Below are positions 51,350 through 60,852 of a stretch of 64,000 nucleotides of DNA, piece by piece. A program made the position numbers and the translations under genes. Source of the stretch: Cyclobacteriaceae bacterium (GTDB taxonomy: Bacteria > Bacteroidota > Bacteroidia > Cytophagales > Cyclobacteriaceae); contig JAGQYM010000002.1 of NCBI GenBank assembly GCA_020436085.1, positions 62,001 through 126,000 of the forward strand. The letters run 5' to 3'. Every line of letters starts with the position of its first letter. Position 1 is the stretch's first letter. Under the pieces are notes generated by a model that worked only from the letters and a program-made list of their open reading frames with translations, ran no database searches and was not told the origin of the DNA.

Positions 51350-53569
51350 CTAGTGTACCACGAATTTCTGCCCAAATGTCCGATTCCCAATGGTAAAGCG
51401 GGCGATGTATATACCCGGGGCCAGCCCTCGGATATCAATTGCGCGTGGCTGCCCACCCGCAACAAAAATCGACTCACTTAGTTTTTGTCCCATGATGGAG
51501 AAGACCTGCATGAGAACGTTCCGGTCAGCTTTTACATTTAATTTTTCGTCTCTGGGAAGCGGATTGGGATAAATCATGATTTCAGGCTCATCCGGCAATG
51601 CCTGGCCTCCGTCATTTCGAAGTATGATCATTCCTCCGGTTACTGTCCCCACTGCCAGCGCAGGTTTATCGCTATTGAAAAGATTGACAGCAACTGGTTT
51701 AATTCTCGCCCCCAGATTTCTATTGATGTAGCTATCCGTAAAAGGATCGAAGATGATATTCGAGATGGGTTGTGGTGAATTGCGCGTGCCTCGAAAGTCA
51801 CCATAAACAGTAATGTTCCCACTTTGATCACCTACAATCAGGTCAGCAAGTCCGTCATTGTCGAGGTCCGCCACGGACGTATTAAGGTTAGTTCTGGTGA
51901 TGCTCTGACCTAACCCCATGAACTCCGGGTCTTCAAGGGTGAAGGTGAAAGTATTTCCATTGCCGGTATTTCTAAAGTATTGCAATGCGCCTGTTGCATC
52001 ACCCAAAAGGATATCCACCTTCCCGTCCTGGTTGATATCTTCCAGAAGTAAATTCTCGTTGGGTCCCATATTGAATCCAGAATAAATGACTTGTTGCCCG
52101 CTGAAGTCGAGGCTTCCTGTGCTGTTGCCCAGTATGAAATACAGGTTGCTTATAAACCGGGTTGGATCGGCCAATGTGAAAGCGAGGTCCATCTTGCCAT
52201 CACTGTTGATGTCAATGAATTGTGGCTTCATGCTATACTGGGTCAGTCCAGATAGGCCCAGGAAATCATCACTGACTTTTCTAAAGGAAGGCGCAGCAGG
52301 TGTACCGACATTCTCAAAAAAAGTGATGACACCAACAAATTGCTGATTCCCATAGTTGCCTATAAACATATCCTGATCTCCATCACCATCAAAGTCCACG
52401 AAAGCAGGATAGGCGTAGTCTCCCACTTCGATCATTTCGTCCTGCAGAAAATTATTCTTTTCAAAAGTAAATGAAGGTGAGGCCGTGCTTCCAGTGTTGC
52501 GATACAGCCATACCGAGTTGGTAAACGGATTGTTGAGGCCGGTCCGCGCATACACTGCGGGCGATACAATCAAGTCGGGCTTGTTGTCAAAGTTTACGTC
52601 TTCATAAAAGGCAGCGGGAAATGCTGGCATGATCGCTGGCGTAAACTGAGGAAAGTTGGAGGCTGAATTGAAATCTGGATTGGAGGTGGTGCCGTCATTC
52701 TCCAACAGAAATAGAAATGGACAATCCTCTTCCGAGAACAACAGGTCCTTATTATCATCACCAGTCACGTCAATTGCGAGAAGACTCTTGCCAACGTTGT
52801 GATTAGTTCGTCCACCGTTCACTACACAACTTTCTCCAAAACCAAATTCTCCACAGCTGCATTCTTCCCAGTCGCCCCATCGTGAACTCGTACGCACATA
52901 TTCGAGCGAGTCGCAGGTTCCATAATTCTCCATGCTCATGTTTTGATGAAACTCTGCGGCAAATGGATTTACAAATCGCATGTTAACAATGTCCAGGTCA
53001 CCGTCTCCATCCATGTCAATAATGTTTGGGATGTCATTCGTGCCCGGGAAGATGTTTGTTTTGGAAAAGCCCTGCGTTAGCAAAATCTCTGTAAAAATTC
53101 CAGGTGTTCCGGGTGGAGCAGTAGGTGCGGGAGGCGCAAAGAATTTTAGTTTTTCCCAGGTCAGCTCTCCTCCGGCTACCGTTGTGTTCTTAAAAACAGA
53201 GATTCCGTTGTTGTTGGCTGTAAAAATGTCTTCAAGTCCATCACAATTATAGTCGCGAATAAGCAGCCATCGTGTAATGGCTTTAGGAAAGAGCGCTTCA
53301 TACTCAGGATGATAGAGGTATTGCCCTGATGAATTTAAAAAAGTTGAAACCTTGTTGGACGCTCTGTCAAAAATTACCAGATCCTTGTCGCCATCCTGAT
53401 CGAGATCCATGGTGTTGAATTGTGTGGAATTCAATCCGCCTGCCCAGGGAAGAGCCAACTGCCTGCCATCCACTTCAACCGGAATACTTTGGTCGGATAC
53501 ATAAGTAAATTGTGACCAGGCATGTAGTGGCAGCGAAAGAGATAGATATACTAAGAGGGTACGAAACAT
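51350..53569 (-). CDS. Secreted FG-GAP/VCBS-repeat protein with type IX sorting domain
   Basis: A 739-residue secreted protein. After a signal peptide (1-19, ending HAWS) it holds at least seven repeats with a calcium-type D-x-D-x-D/N-G motif, for example MDLDQDGDKDL, MDMDGDGDLDI-like, VDFDGDGDQDM and ADLDNDGLADL, predicting an integrin-like beta-propeller. The last 75 residues have the type IX secretion tail: IYPNPLPRDEKLNV, QVFSIMGQKL, IDIRGLAPGIYIARF and a final FGQKFVVH. It should be exported to the surface by the type IX system. Cysteines near residues 230-255 (SLEYV, ECSCGEFG) may form a disulfide knot. Ligand unknown. Confidence 0.9.
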   Translation of the reverse strand: MFRTLLVYLSLSLPLHAWSQFTYVSDQSIPVEVDGRQLALPWAGGLNSTQFNTMDLDQDGDKDLVIFDRASNKVSTFLNSSGQYLYHPEYEALFPKAITRWLLIRDYNCDGLEDIFTANNNGISVFKNTTVAGGELTWEKLKFFAPPAPTAPPGTPGIFTEILLTQGFSKTNIFPGTNDIPNIIDMDGDGDLDIVNMRFVNPFAAEFHQNMSMENYGTCDSLEYVRTSSRWGDWEECSCGEFGFGESCVVNGGRTNHNVGKSLLAIDVTGDDNKDLLFSEEDCPFLFLLENDGTTSNPDFNSASNFPQFTPAIMPAFPAAFYEDVNFDNKPDLIVSPAVYARTGLNNPFTNSVWLYRNTGSTASPSFTFEKNNFLQDEMIEVGDYAYPAFVDFDGDGDQDMFIGNYGNQQFVGVITFFENVGTPAAPSFRKVSDDFLGLSGLTQYSMKPQFIDINSDGKMDLAFTLADPTRFISNLYFILGNSTGSLDFSGQQVIYSGFNMGPNENLLLEDINQDGKVDILLGDATGALQYFRNTGNGNTFTFTLEDPEFMGLGQSITRTNLNTSVADLDNDGLADLIVGDQSGNITVYGDFRGTRNSPQPISNIIFDPFTDSYINRNLGARIKPVAVNLFNSDKPALAVGTVTGGMIILRNDGGQALPDEPEIMIYPNPLPRDEKLNVKADRNVLMQVFSIMGQKLSESIFVAGGQPRAIDIRGLAPGIYIARFTIGNRTFGQKFVVH

Positions 53570-53694
53570 TGGCCGGTTAGAAAAAAATCAAATCTCAGGT
53601 TTTGAAAAGTTGCTCTTCAATAACGTTGGTCGCTTACCACCTGTTATCTTCGTCTTGCAAGATACAGTGATTATAATCATTGGCCTGAGAATTT

Positions 53695-54984
53695 ATGAGC
53701 GCAGCGATCGAAAACCTTTATGATAAATTCAAAAAATCCGGAAGCGTGTCTACCGACACGAGGCAAATCACCCGAGGTTCGGTATTCTTTGCGTTGCGTG
53801 GTGACAAATTCAATGGCAATGAGTTCGCGCATGACGCATTGGAGAAAGGTGCTGCTTATGCTGTAATCGATGAAGCGGATCAGGCAAGAAATGACAAGTA
53901 CATTGTTGTTGATGATGTTCTCACTTCACTTCAGCAACTTGCACGACATCATCGAGATCGGTTAAGTATTCCCGTCATTGGGCTCACGGGTTCAAATGGA
54001 AAAACTACCAGTAAGGAATTGGTAAATGCCGTTTTGTCCAGCAAGTACAAGGTACTGGCAACAAAAGGAAATCTTAACAATCATATCGGAGTGCCGTTGA
54101 CTGTGCTGTCAATAGATTCGTCTGTTGAGATTGCAGTGATTGAAATGGGCGCGAATCATGTTGGGGAGATTGCTAGTTTGTGTGCGATCGCAAATCCAAC
54201 ACACGGATTTATAACAAACATTGGAAAAGCACATATTGGGACGTTTGGAGGATTTGAGAACATTATTCGTGGGAAGTCTGAGCTGTACCAGCATCTGAGG
54301 AATAGCAAAGGCATAGTTTGGATCAATTCGAAAGACAATATTCTTTCTAGCATGGCCAAGCGGTTTGACAACCCGCTGTTCTATCCAGTGAAAGGAGACT
54401 ACTATCATTGCGAGATGGTATCTGCCGATCCTTTTGTCAAGTTGAGAACAGAGACTGGGGAAGAAATTTTGTCAAACCTGATCGGTGCTTATAATTTTGA
54501 CAACATTGCCGTGGCCCTGGCGATTGGAAAATTTTTCAATGTGCCGACTGCGGATTCAAAAGCAGCAATCGAAAATTATCGACCCGCCAACATGCGTTCT
54601 CAAGTTGTGAATAAGGGAACCAATACAATCATTCTGGATGCATACAATGCCAACCCCAGTTCGATGGAGGTAGCGCTGCGAAACCTTGCTCAAATGAAAG
54701 GAAAAAGAAAAGTGGCGATCGTGGGAGATATGTATGAACTGGAGGGGGAGAGTGAAAAAGAACATGTGAGAATTGGTGAGCTCATAAAGGAACTTGGAAT
54801 AGAAGAAGGATTGTTGTGTGGCAAACTGATTCGATCGGCTCAAGCTGTAAATCATTCCTTGAAATATTTTGAAGATAAGACGCAGCTGGCAGATTACTTA
54901 AAAGCAAACCCCATAGATGATGCCACAATTTTGGTGAAGGCATCAAGGGGAATGGCACTGGAAACAATTGTGGATGTACTTTAA
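53695..54984 (+). CDS. murF: UDP-N-acetylmuramoyl-tripeptide--D-alanyl-D-alanine ligase
   Basis: The last cytoplasmic peptidoglycan precursor ligase. STDTRQITRGSVFFALRG marks the N-terminal UDP-binding domain. The ATP loop is GLTGSNGKTTSKEL (97-109). IEMGANHVGEI, ILDAYNANPSSM and KVAIVGDMYELEGESE complete the Mur ligase set. Its 429 residues are a little shorter than E. coli MurF but all motifs are present. The gene stands alone with the mur cluster elsewhere, which is usual in this group. Confidence 0.95.
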   Translation: MSAAIENLYDKFKKSGSVSTDTRQITRGSVFFALRGDKFNGNEFAHDALEKGAAYAVIDEADQARNDKYIVVDDVLTSLQQLARHHRDRLSIPVIGLTGSNGKTTSKELVNAVLSSKYKVLATKGNLNNHIGVPLTVLSIDSSVEIAVIEMGANHVGEIASLCAIANPTHGFITNIGKAHIGTFGGFENIIRGKSELYQHLRNSKGIVWINSKDNILSSMAKRFDNPLFYPVKGDYYHCEMVSADPFVKLRTETGEEILSNLIGAYNFDNIAVALAIGKFFNVPTADSKAAIENYRPANMRSQVVNKGTNTIILDAYNANPSSMEVALRNLAQMKGKRKVAIVGDMYELEGESEKEHVRIGELIKELGIEEGLLCGKLIRSAQAVNHSLKYFEDKTQLADYLKANPIDDATILVKASRGMALETIVDVL

Positions 54985-54999
54985 TCAAATCAACTTCAT

Positions 55000-55662
55000 A
55001 TGGACTTCTCTAAAATCCTGAAATTTCTAAAATCGCTTTCGAAGAATAACAACCGTGATTGGTTTGAAAAGAACAAGCCGGTTTATCAGGAATGCAAATC
55101 GATGTTTGATGATTTTCTTGCCGGACTGCTAAAAGAGATTGCGAAGTTTGATAAGTCCATGGCGGCACTTGACCCCAAAAAACTGGCTTTCCGGATTTAT
55201 CGGGACGTAAGGTTTAGTAAAGATAAGCGACCCTATAAAGTGAACATGGGCGCGGGTTTTTCGCCCGCTGGAAAGATGATTCAGGAGCCTGGCTACTACA
55301 TTCACATCGAACCAGGCGATAAAAGTTTTGTTGCAGGAGGAATGTACATGCCGGAGCCAGCATATCTCGGTAAGATTAGACAAGAGATTGACTACAATTT
55401 CAAGGCGTTTGAGAAAATTCTCAAGGACAAGAAATTCAAATCCATGTTTGGCGAGTTAGATGATTTTGACAAACTCAAAACTGCCCCTAAAGGCTATCCG
55501 AAAGATCATCCGCATCTCGAATTGTTGAAGCATAAGAGCTATATCGTTTCTCATTACTTCACTGACAAAGAAGTTGCAGATAAGAACTTCACCAAGAAAG
55601 TAGCAGAAGCTTGTAAAGCCTTGAAACCTCTCAATGATTTTCTAAGAGTCGCGATTTCATAA
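55000..55662 (+). CDS. DUF2461 domain protein
   Basis: A 220-residue protein of the DUF2461 (TIGR02453) family. The core is well preserved: NNRDWFEKNKPVYQE, FRIYRDVRFSKDKRPYK and GGMYMPEPAYLGKIR. The fold is unknown to me and the function is not established. It follows murF by 15 bases on the same strand. Confidence 0.9.
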   Translation: MDFSKILKFLKSLSKNNNRDWFEKNKPVYQECKSMFDDFLAGLLKEIAKFDKSMAALDPKKLAFRIYRDVRFSKDKRPYKVNMGAGFSPAGKMIQEPGYYIHIEPGDKSFVAGGMYMPEPAYLGKIRQEIDYNFKAFEKILKDKKFKSMFGELDDFDKLKTAPKGYPKDHPHLELLKHKSYIVSHYFTDKEVADKNFTKKVAEACKALKPLNDFLRVAIS

Positions 55663-55710
55663 GTTTTTTACTGATAAAATTTGTTAAGTTGGAGGTTATT
55701 CTGTCCTCCA

Positions 55711-56994
55711 ATGTCTGTAGATGAGCTGTCTTTCGAAGAGCCTGAAGCGCTCTACGAATCGAAACGAAATGCCCTCTTGCGGCATATGTCAATTGTAGTA
55801 ATGGTCGTTTCGGCCCTCTACTCTTCAATGACCTTAATCTTCGATGTTTCGATTCCAACAATACTATTCATCGGCACTTTCGCAGGGGGTGCGATTGCTT
55901 TTGGTCTGAACCACCTTGGGTATCACAACCTTTCCAAAATACTGGGCTTATCCATTGTTAACGGAATGGTGTTCATGGCCGCTTCTTCTGAAAGTCTTGA
56001 GACCAATATTTTTGTCTACTTCGGGGCCACAGCGCTGGCTGCCATGGTAATATTCGGACACCGTGATCGATGGAAAGGACTTGTGTTCGTTTTAATGTCT
56101 ACAGCCTGTTACCTCTCGTTAATTTTTTTCGATTTGAAGATTTTGCCCTATCGCGATTTCTCCTCAGAGGAAGTCAAAACTTTCTTTGTCATCAATGTGA
56201 CGGTGTACACTTACGTTTGCGTTTATATTTTGTGGACATTGTTGAGAACAAACTATTTGTCTGAAAGAGTGCTACAGGAGCGTAATGAAAGAATAAAGAT
56301 TCAAAATAGCGAACTGGTGAAGGCCAATGCGGAGCTGGACCGGTTTATGTACAGCACCTCACATGATATGCGCGCGCCATTGAGTTCGCTCACTGGATTG
56401 ATTAAGCTCTCTGAAATATCACCAGATCCGACTGAAGTCAGAAGTCTCATTAAGTTGATGAAAGGAAGCGTTCGTAACCTGGAAAAATTTACCCTTGACA
56501 TCACTGATCATTATCGAAATGCAAAAACTGAAGTGGTAGTCGCAGATGTAGATTTAAAACACCTGGTCGATGAAGTGATAAAAGATCTGTCGTTCCTGGA
56601 TACTTCAAATGAGATGGAATTTCAGGTCGATATTCCTGATGACACGACAATTCAAACAGATGTCAGCAGGCTACAAGTGGTGCTGAGTAACATTGTATCC
56701 AACTCGATAAAATATCAGAAGCCACAAGATGAACCATCTCGGATCAAAATCTCGTATTTCAAAAAAGCTGATCGACATGTGATAGAAGTTGAGGACAATG
56801 GTGTGGGAATAGAGCAGGAGCACCTGGATAAAGTATTTGATATGTTTTATCGGGCCTCATCCTCCTCGAAGGGTTCTGGGTTGGGGCTTTATATCGTAAA
56901 GGAAACCATGGGCAAATTGGGTGGTAATATTTACGCTCGTTCTGTATACGGGCTAGGGACCACCATCGTACTAGAGCTGCCTTCGGCTGGGTGA
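55711..56994 (+). CDS. Membrane histidine kinase (HisKA/HATPase)
   Basis: A 427-residue kinase with about six N-terminal membrane helices (roughly 24-45, 50-67, 78-92, 99-116, 122-140, 158-178) and a short coiled linker. The H box is STSHDMRAPLSSL (His218). The catalytic domain has an N box (VSNSIKYQKP), VEDNGVGIEQEHL, a MFYRASSSSKGSGLGLYIV F/G2 region and a GTTIVLELP end. There is no periplasmic sensor domain, so it may sense a membrane signal. No response regulator is next to it. I use ATG 55711 rather than the TTG at 55681. Confidence 0.88.
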   Translation: MSVDELSFEEPEALYESKRNALLRHMSIVVMVVSALYSSMTLIFDVSIPTILFIGTFAGGAIAFGLNHLGYHNLSKILGLSIVNGMVFMAASSESLETNIFVYFGATALAAMVIFGHRDRWKGLVFVLMSTACYLSLIFFDLKILPYRDFSSEEVKTFFVINVTVYTYVCVYILWTLLRTNYLSERVLQERNERIKIQNSELVKANAELDRFMYSTSHDMRAPLSSLTGLIKLSEISPDPTEVRSLIKLMKGSVRNLEKFTLDITDHYRNAKTEVVVADVDLKHLVDEVIKDLSFLDTSNEMEFQVDIPDDTTIQTDVSRLQVVLSNIVSNSIKYQKPQDEPSRIKISYFKKADRHVIEVEDNGVGIEQEHLDKVFDMFYRASSSSKGSGLGLYIVKETMGKLGGNIYARSVYGLGTTIVLELPSAG

Positions 56995-57032
56995 ATTAGG
57001 GTAACCAGGTTTAATACTTCAAATCCTCCGAC

Positions 57033-57040
57033 TATCTTTG
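57033..57040 (+). promoter_or_regulatory. -7 element directly before glyS
   Basis: TATCTTTG matches TAnnTTTG and ends 6 bases before the ATG at 57047. The transcript would begin at or within a base or two of the start codon. Confidence 0.45.
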
Positions 57041-57046
57041 CGCCTT

Positions 57047-58591
57047 ATGGCGAATTCAGACGACAATCTTTTGAAAAAAGTTATTGCTCATGCTAAGGAG
57101 TATGGGTTTGTTTTTCCTTCCAGCGAAATATATGATGGACTTGCAGCCGCTTACGACTACGGTCAGAACGGGGTGGAGTTAAAAAACAACATCAAGGAAT
57201 ACTGGTGGAAGTTCATGACCCAGTTGCATGAAAACATTGTAGGAATTGATGCTGCCATTTTTATGCATCCGACCACATGGAAAGCTTCCGGCCACGTGGA
57301 TGCATTCAATGATCCCCTTATTGACAACAAGGATTCTAAAAAGAGATACCGTGCAGATGTGCTGATAGAGGATGCCATCGCTAAGATTGAGGATAAGATC
57401 AATAAGGAGGTTGACAAAGCAGCCAAGCGATTTGGCGATTCATTTGATCGCGAAATGTACCTAACCACCAATCCCAGAGTGGTTGAATATCAGAAGAAGG
57501 CCGATGAAATCAACCAACGCATGAAAGATGCGATTGAAAAATCGGATTTGGCATCGCTACGTCAGTTGATTATTGATCTTGAAATCGCAGATCCAATCTC
57601 TGGTTCGCGCAATTGGACAGAAGTGCGTCAGTTTAATTTGATGTTCTCAACTGAACTAGGTTCCGTTGCCGATGAAGCGAGTAAAATCTATCTAAGGCCT
57701 GAAACTGCTCAAGGTATCTTCGTTAACTTCTTGAATGTGCAGAAAACAGGGCGAATGAAAATTCCTTTTGGCATTGCGCAGATAGGAAAGGCATTTCGAA
57801 ATGAGATTATCGCTCGCCAATTCATTTTCAGAATGCGCGAGTTTGAACAAATGGAAATGCAATTCTTTGTGAAGCCCGGTGAGGAAATGAAATGGTATGA
57901 GTTCTGGAAAGAAAAGAGAATAAAATGGCATAAGGTGCTTGGCCTTGGCGATGATAACTACCGCTTCCACGATCACCTGAACCTGGCACACTACGCAAAC
58001 GCTGCTTGCGACATTCAATTTAACTTCCCTATGGGTTTCAAAGAATTGGAGGGAATACACTCGCGCACTGACTTTGATTTAAAAAATCACGAAAAATATT
58101 CTGGCAAGAAGTTGCAGTACTTTGACACGGAAGATAACAAGAGCTACATTCCATATGTAGTAGAAACATCGATTGGCTTGGATAGAATGTTTTTAGCAAT
58201 TCTCTCCAACTCGTATACTGAGGAGAAGTTGGAAGATGGGAGTGAAAGGACTGTTCTAAGAATTCCAGCTCCGCTGGCACCTTGCAAGGTTGCAATCCTG
58301 CCGTTGGTTAAAAAAGACGGGTTACCAGAGAAATCAGAGGAGATCATGAAGGAGCTGAGAATGGACTTCAAATGTTACTACGAGGATAAGGATACAATCG
58401 GCAAGCGATATAGGAGGATGGATGCGATTGGAACGCCTTACTGTATAACGGTTGACCATCAAACAATGAGCGACAATACCGTTACGCTTCGCCATCGTGA
58501 TACTATGGAGCAAGAAAGACTTGCGATATCAGCATTAACATCAAAACTGCAGGAGTCTGTTTCGATGAGTTCATTGCTGAATAAAATTTAA
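57047..58591 (+). CDS. glyS: Glycine--tRNA ligase (dimeric class II type)
   Basis: A 514-residue class II synthetase of the alpha-2 type that resembles eukaryotic and archaeal GlyRS. Class II motifs are visible: motif 2 near FRNEIIARQFIFRMREFEQMEMQ and motif 3 near ETSIGLDRMFLAIL. ETAQGIFVNF is a GlyRS-specific block and the C-terminal anticodon domain begins near 400 (PLAPCKVAILPLV). I use ATG 57047; the frame is open to TTG 57038 but that lies inside the -7 element. Confidence 0.95.
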   Translation: MANSDDNLLKKVIAHAKEYGFVFPSSEIYDGLAAAYDYGQNGVELKNNIKEYWWKFMTQLHENIVGIDAAIFMHPTTWKASGHVDAFNDPLIDNKDSKKRYRADVLIEDAIAKIEDKINKEVDKAAKRFGDSFDREMYLTTNPRVVEYQKKADEINQRMKDAIEKSDLASLRQLIIDLEIADPISGSRNWTEVRQFNLMFSTELGSVADEASKIYLRPETAQGIFVNFLNVQKTGRMKIPFGIAQIGKAFRNEIIARQFIFRMREFEQMEMQFFVKPGEEMKWYEFWKEKRIKWHKVLGLGDDNYRFHDHLNLAHYANAACDIQFNFPMGFKELEGIHSRTDFDLKNHEKYSGKKLQYFDTEDNKSYIPYVVETSIGLDRMFLAILSNSYTEEKLEDGSERTVLRIPAPLAPCKVAILPLVKKDGLPEKSEEIMKELRMDFKCYYEDKDTIGKRYRRMDAIGTPYCITVDHQTMSDNTVTLRHRDTMEQERLAISALTSKLQESVSMSSLLNKI

Positions 58592-58600
58592 GATCTAAAC

Positions 58601-59401
58601 GTGTTTTTATTCTTCTTTTCTATCGTTGTGCTGATGGTGTTGTTTGCAGCGACTCACGAGCAGCGATGGTTTAAGAAGATTCTTTTTTACTACTTCCCGC
58701 AGTACCTGAGGCCTATCAGCCATAAGCTTAAGCCGATCAATATTTATTTTAATCAGCTGACGCCCGAGATGCGAAAGGATTTTAATTGGCGAGCGTATTA
58801 TTTCCTGGATACGACCAACATTGAGTTCAGGCATTTCAATCCAACTCATTTGATCAACTTCAATGCTGTACGGTATCTTATTGCTTCGGTAGCAACTCAG
58901 ATGACTTTGTTTCTCACAGAAGATTGTTTCGATGCATTCAACAGAATTATATTTTATCCGGATACCTATTATTCACCACTCACTGGGAAATATCATAAAG
59001 GAGAGACTAATCCGGGTGCGGGCCTAATCATACTTTCGTGGGAAAGTTTTAAGTCTGGATTTCAACGAGAGAATGATGGGGTGAATTTGCTGATCCATGA
59101 GTTCGCACATGCGCTTTGGCTGGAAAACAAATTGTATGACTACGAGATTTTTTCGGAACCGGCTTTCAAAAATTATGAACGAATTGCTGGGCAGTATTTC
59201 TCGGAATTCGGTGAACAGTCCAATTTCCTCAGACGGTATGCATATAAAAACAAAGAAGAATTCTTCGCAGTAGTAGTCGAGAATTTTTTTGAAAGGCCTC
59301 ATGAGTTTAAAAAGGAGCTTCCTAATTTGTACACCAGTGTGGCAGCACTATTTAATCAGGATCCCACGATGTATGTAAACAGAGGGTATTTTCCCGCCTA
59401 A
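58601..59401 (+). CDS. MtfA-like zinc peptidase with N-terminal membrane helix
   Basis: A 266-residue M90 (MtfA/DgsA anti-repressor) family peptidase. An N-terminal hydrophobic helix (1-18) is followed by the domain. The zinc motif HEFAH is at 166-170 and a further Glu in EEFFAVVVENFFERP (about 219-228) completes the site. LSWESFKSG and the IIFYPDTYYSPL segment match the family. E. coli MtfA controls the Mlc repressor, but no such repressor is visible here, so the substrate is open. The start is GTG 58601, nine bases after glyS, and dgt follows by eight. Confidence 0.85.
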   Translation: MFLFFFSIVVLMVLFAATHEQRWFKKILFYYFPQYLRPISHKLKPINIYFNQLTPEMRKDFNWRAYYFLDTTNIEFRHFNPTHLINFNAVRYLIASVATQMTLFLTEDCFDAFNRIIFYPDTYYSPLTGKYHKGETNPGAGLIILSWESFKSGFQRENDGVNLLIHEFAHALWLENKLYDYEIFSEPAFKNYERIAGQYFSEFGEQSNFLRRYAYKNKEEFFAVVVENFFERPHEFKKELPNLYTSVAALFNQDPTMYVNRGYFPA

Positions 59402-59409
59402 AATATTTT

Positions 59410-60735
59410 ATGCACTGGTCGTCTTTATTGTCATCGCAGAGAATTGGTTCCGCTAAAACGGCCACAGGAAACTTCCGCAGTGCTTTTGAGCAGGATTATG
59501 ATCGTATCATTTTTTCACATCCCTTTCGAAGACTACAAGACAAGACACAGGTTCATCCTTTGCCGGAACATGATTTTGTTCACACACGGCTTACGCATAG
59601 CCTCGAAGTGTCAAGTGTAGGTCGGTCTTTAGGGAAAAAAGCGGGTGAAGTTGTTCTAGGCCGGCACAATGATTTGGCCGAGCACACACCTTTTGACTTT
59701 GGTGCGATAGTAGCAGCAGCATCGTTAGCCCATGATTTGGGCAACCCACCCTTTGGGCATTCTGGAGAGGATGGCATTTCAGATTTTTTTATTCATCATC
59801 CCGTAGGTCAATCATTTCAGAAGCTGGTAACCGAAAATGAATGGGCCGATCTGATTCAGTTTGAAGGAAATGCCCAAGGATTTAGAATACTGAACAAGAA
59901 TCAATACAAAGGACTTCATCTCACTTACGCGACACTCGGAGCTTTTACAAAGTACCCATGCCCCGCACGATTTGAAGGTAGAGATCGTAAGAGGAAGAGC
60001 CAGAAGAAATACGGGTACTTTCAAACTGAGGCCAAGATTTTTGAGGACGTTGCGACTCAACTACAGCTCAGCGAAGCGACAGCTGGTGTTTGGTCACGCC
60101 ATCCACTGGCGTTTCTTGTAGAAGCTGCGGATGATATTTGCTACAATATCATTGACTTGGAAGATGGATGTCGGCTGGGGCTTGTCAGCTTTGACGATAC
60201 CGTGGAGCTCCTTGCCGGAATTTTGAAAGAGAGTTTTGACGAGGCCAAGCTCTCGCTCATACCCGGTCAGGATGAAAAGATCGGAGTACTTCGGGCGTTG
60301 GCTATTGGCAAGTTGATCGATGAGTGCGCTAACGTGTTTGTTGAAAATGAATCGGATATTCTCGATAGTAAATTCGATCAGGCATTGACGGATCATTGCA
60401 TGTCGGCAGTTGCGCTTAACGAGATTTCAAAAATCTCGATTGAAAAAATTTATCGTGCGCGACACGTGGTGGAAATTGAGTCGGCTGGCTACGAGGTTCT
60501 TCCTGGTTTGATGGAAGAATTTTCTCAGGCTGGTAGAGTCCACCTGGACGGCAACGCCTCGAAGAAGTTTCAAAATCTGATGAGACTGCTGCCACCCGAG
60601 GTGCGAGCAAGTATCGATCAATGCGATGGTTCTCATTATTTGATGTTGAGAAATATGATCGATTTCATTTCCGGAATGACCGATAGGCACGCCATTTCTA
60701 CCTACCGGAAAATCAAGGGTATCGCCTTGAGCTAG
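59410..60735 (+). CDS. dgt: Deoxyguanosinetriphosphate triphosphohydrolase
   Basis: An HD-domain enzyme that splits dGTP (and other dNTPs in many members) into deoxynucleoside and triphosphate. The metal site motif is visible: HTRLTHSLEVSSVG, then SLAHDLGNPPFGHSGE and EAADDICYNIIDLEDG. The N-terminal HPFRRLQDKTQVHPL is diagnostic. 441 residues is a normal length. It helps keep dNTP pools balanced and may limit phage DNA synthesis, which is known for the family only in some hosts. Confidence 0.94.
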   Translation: MHWSSLLSSQRIGSAKTATGNFRSAFEQDYDRIIFSHPFRRLQDKTQVHPLPEHDFVHTRLTHSLEVSSVGRSLGKKAGEVVLGRHNDLAEHTPFDFGAIVAAASLAHDLGNPPFGHSGEDGISDFFIHHPVGQSFQKLVTENEWADLIQFEGNAQGFRILNKNQYKGLHLTYATLGAFTKYPCPARFEGRDRKRKSQKKYGYFQTEAKIFEDVATQLQLSEATAGVWSRHPLAFLVEAADDICYNIIDLEDGCRLGLVSFDDTVELLAGILKESFDEAKLSLIPGQDEKIGVLRALAIGKLIDECANVFVENESDILDSKFDQALTDHCMSAVALNEISKISIEKIYRARHVVEIESAGYEVLPGLMEEFSQAGRVHLDGNASKKFQNLMRLLPPEVRASIDQCDGSHYLMLRNMIDFISGMTDRHAISTYRKIKGIALS

Positions 60736-60795
60736 CGCAACCGAATTCGCTGAATTTCAGCGCCTTTCATAATCCATTATTGCCATTTTCACACC

Positions 60796-60824
60796 TTGGG
60801 TAACGTCAAAAATCCTTAGCTTTG
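60796..60824 (+). promoter_or_regulatory. Promoter of the MMPL transporter gene
   Basis: TTG (60796-60798), an 18-base spacer, then TAGCTTTG (60817-60824), a full match to TAnnTTTG. It lies 28 bases before the ATG. Confidence 0.5.
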
Positions 60825-60852
60825 CCGTTTCATAAAAATTTGAGCTGATTTC

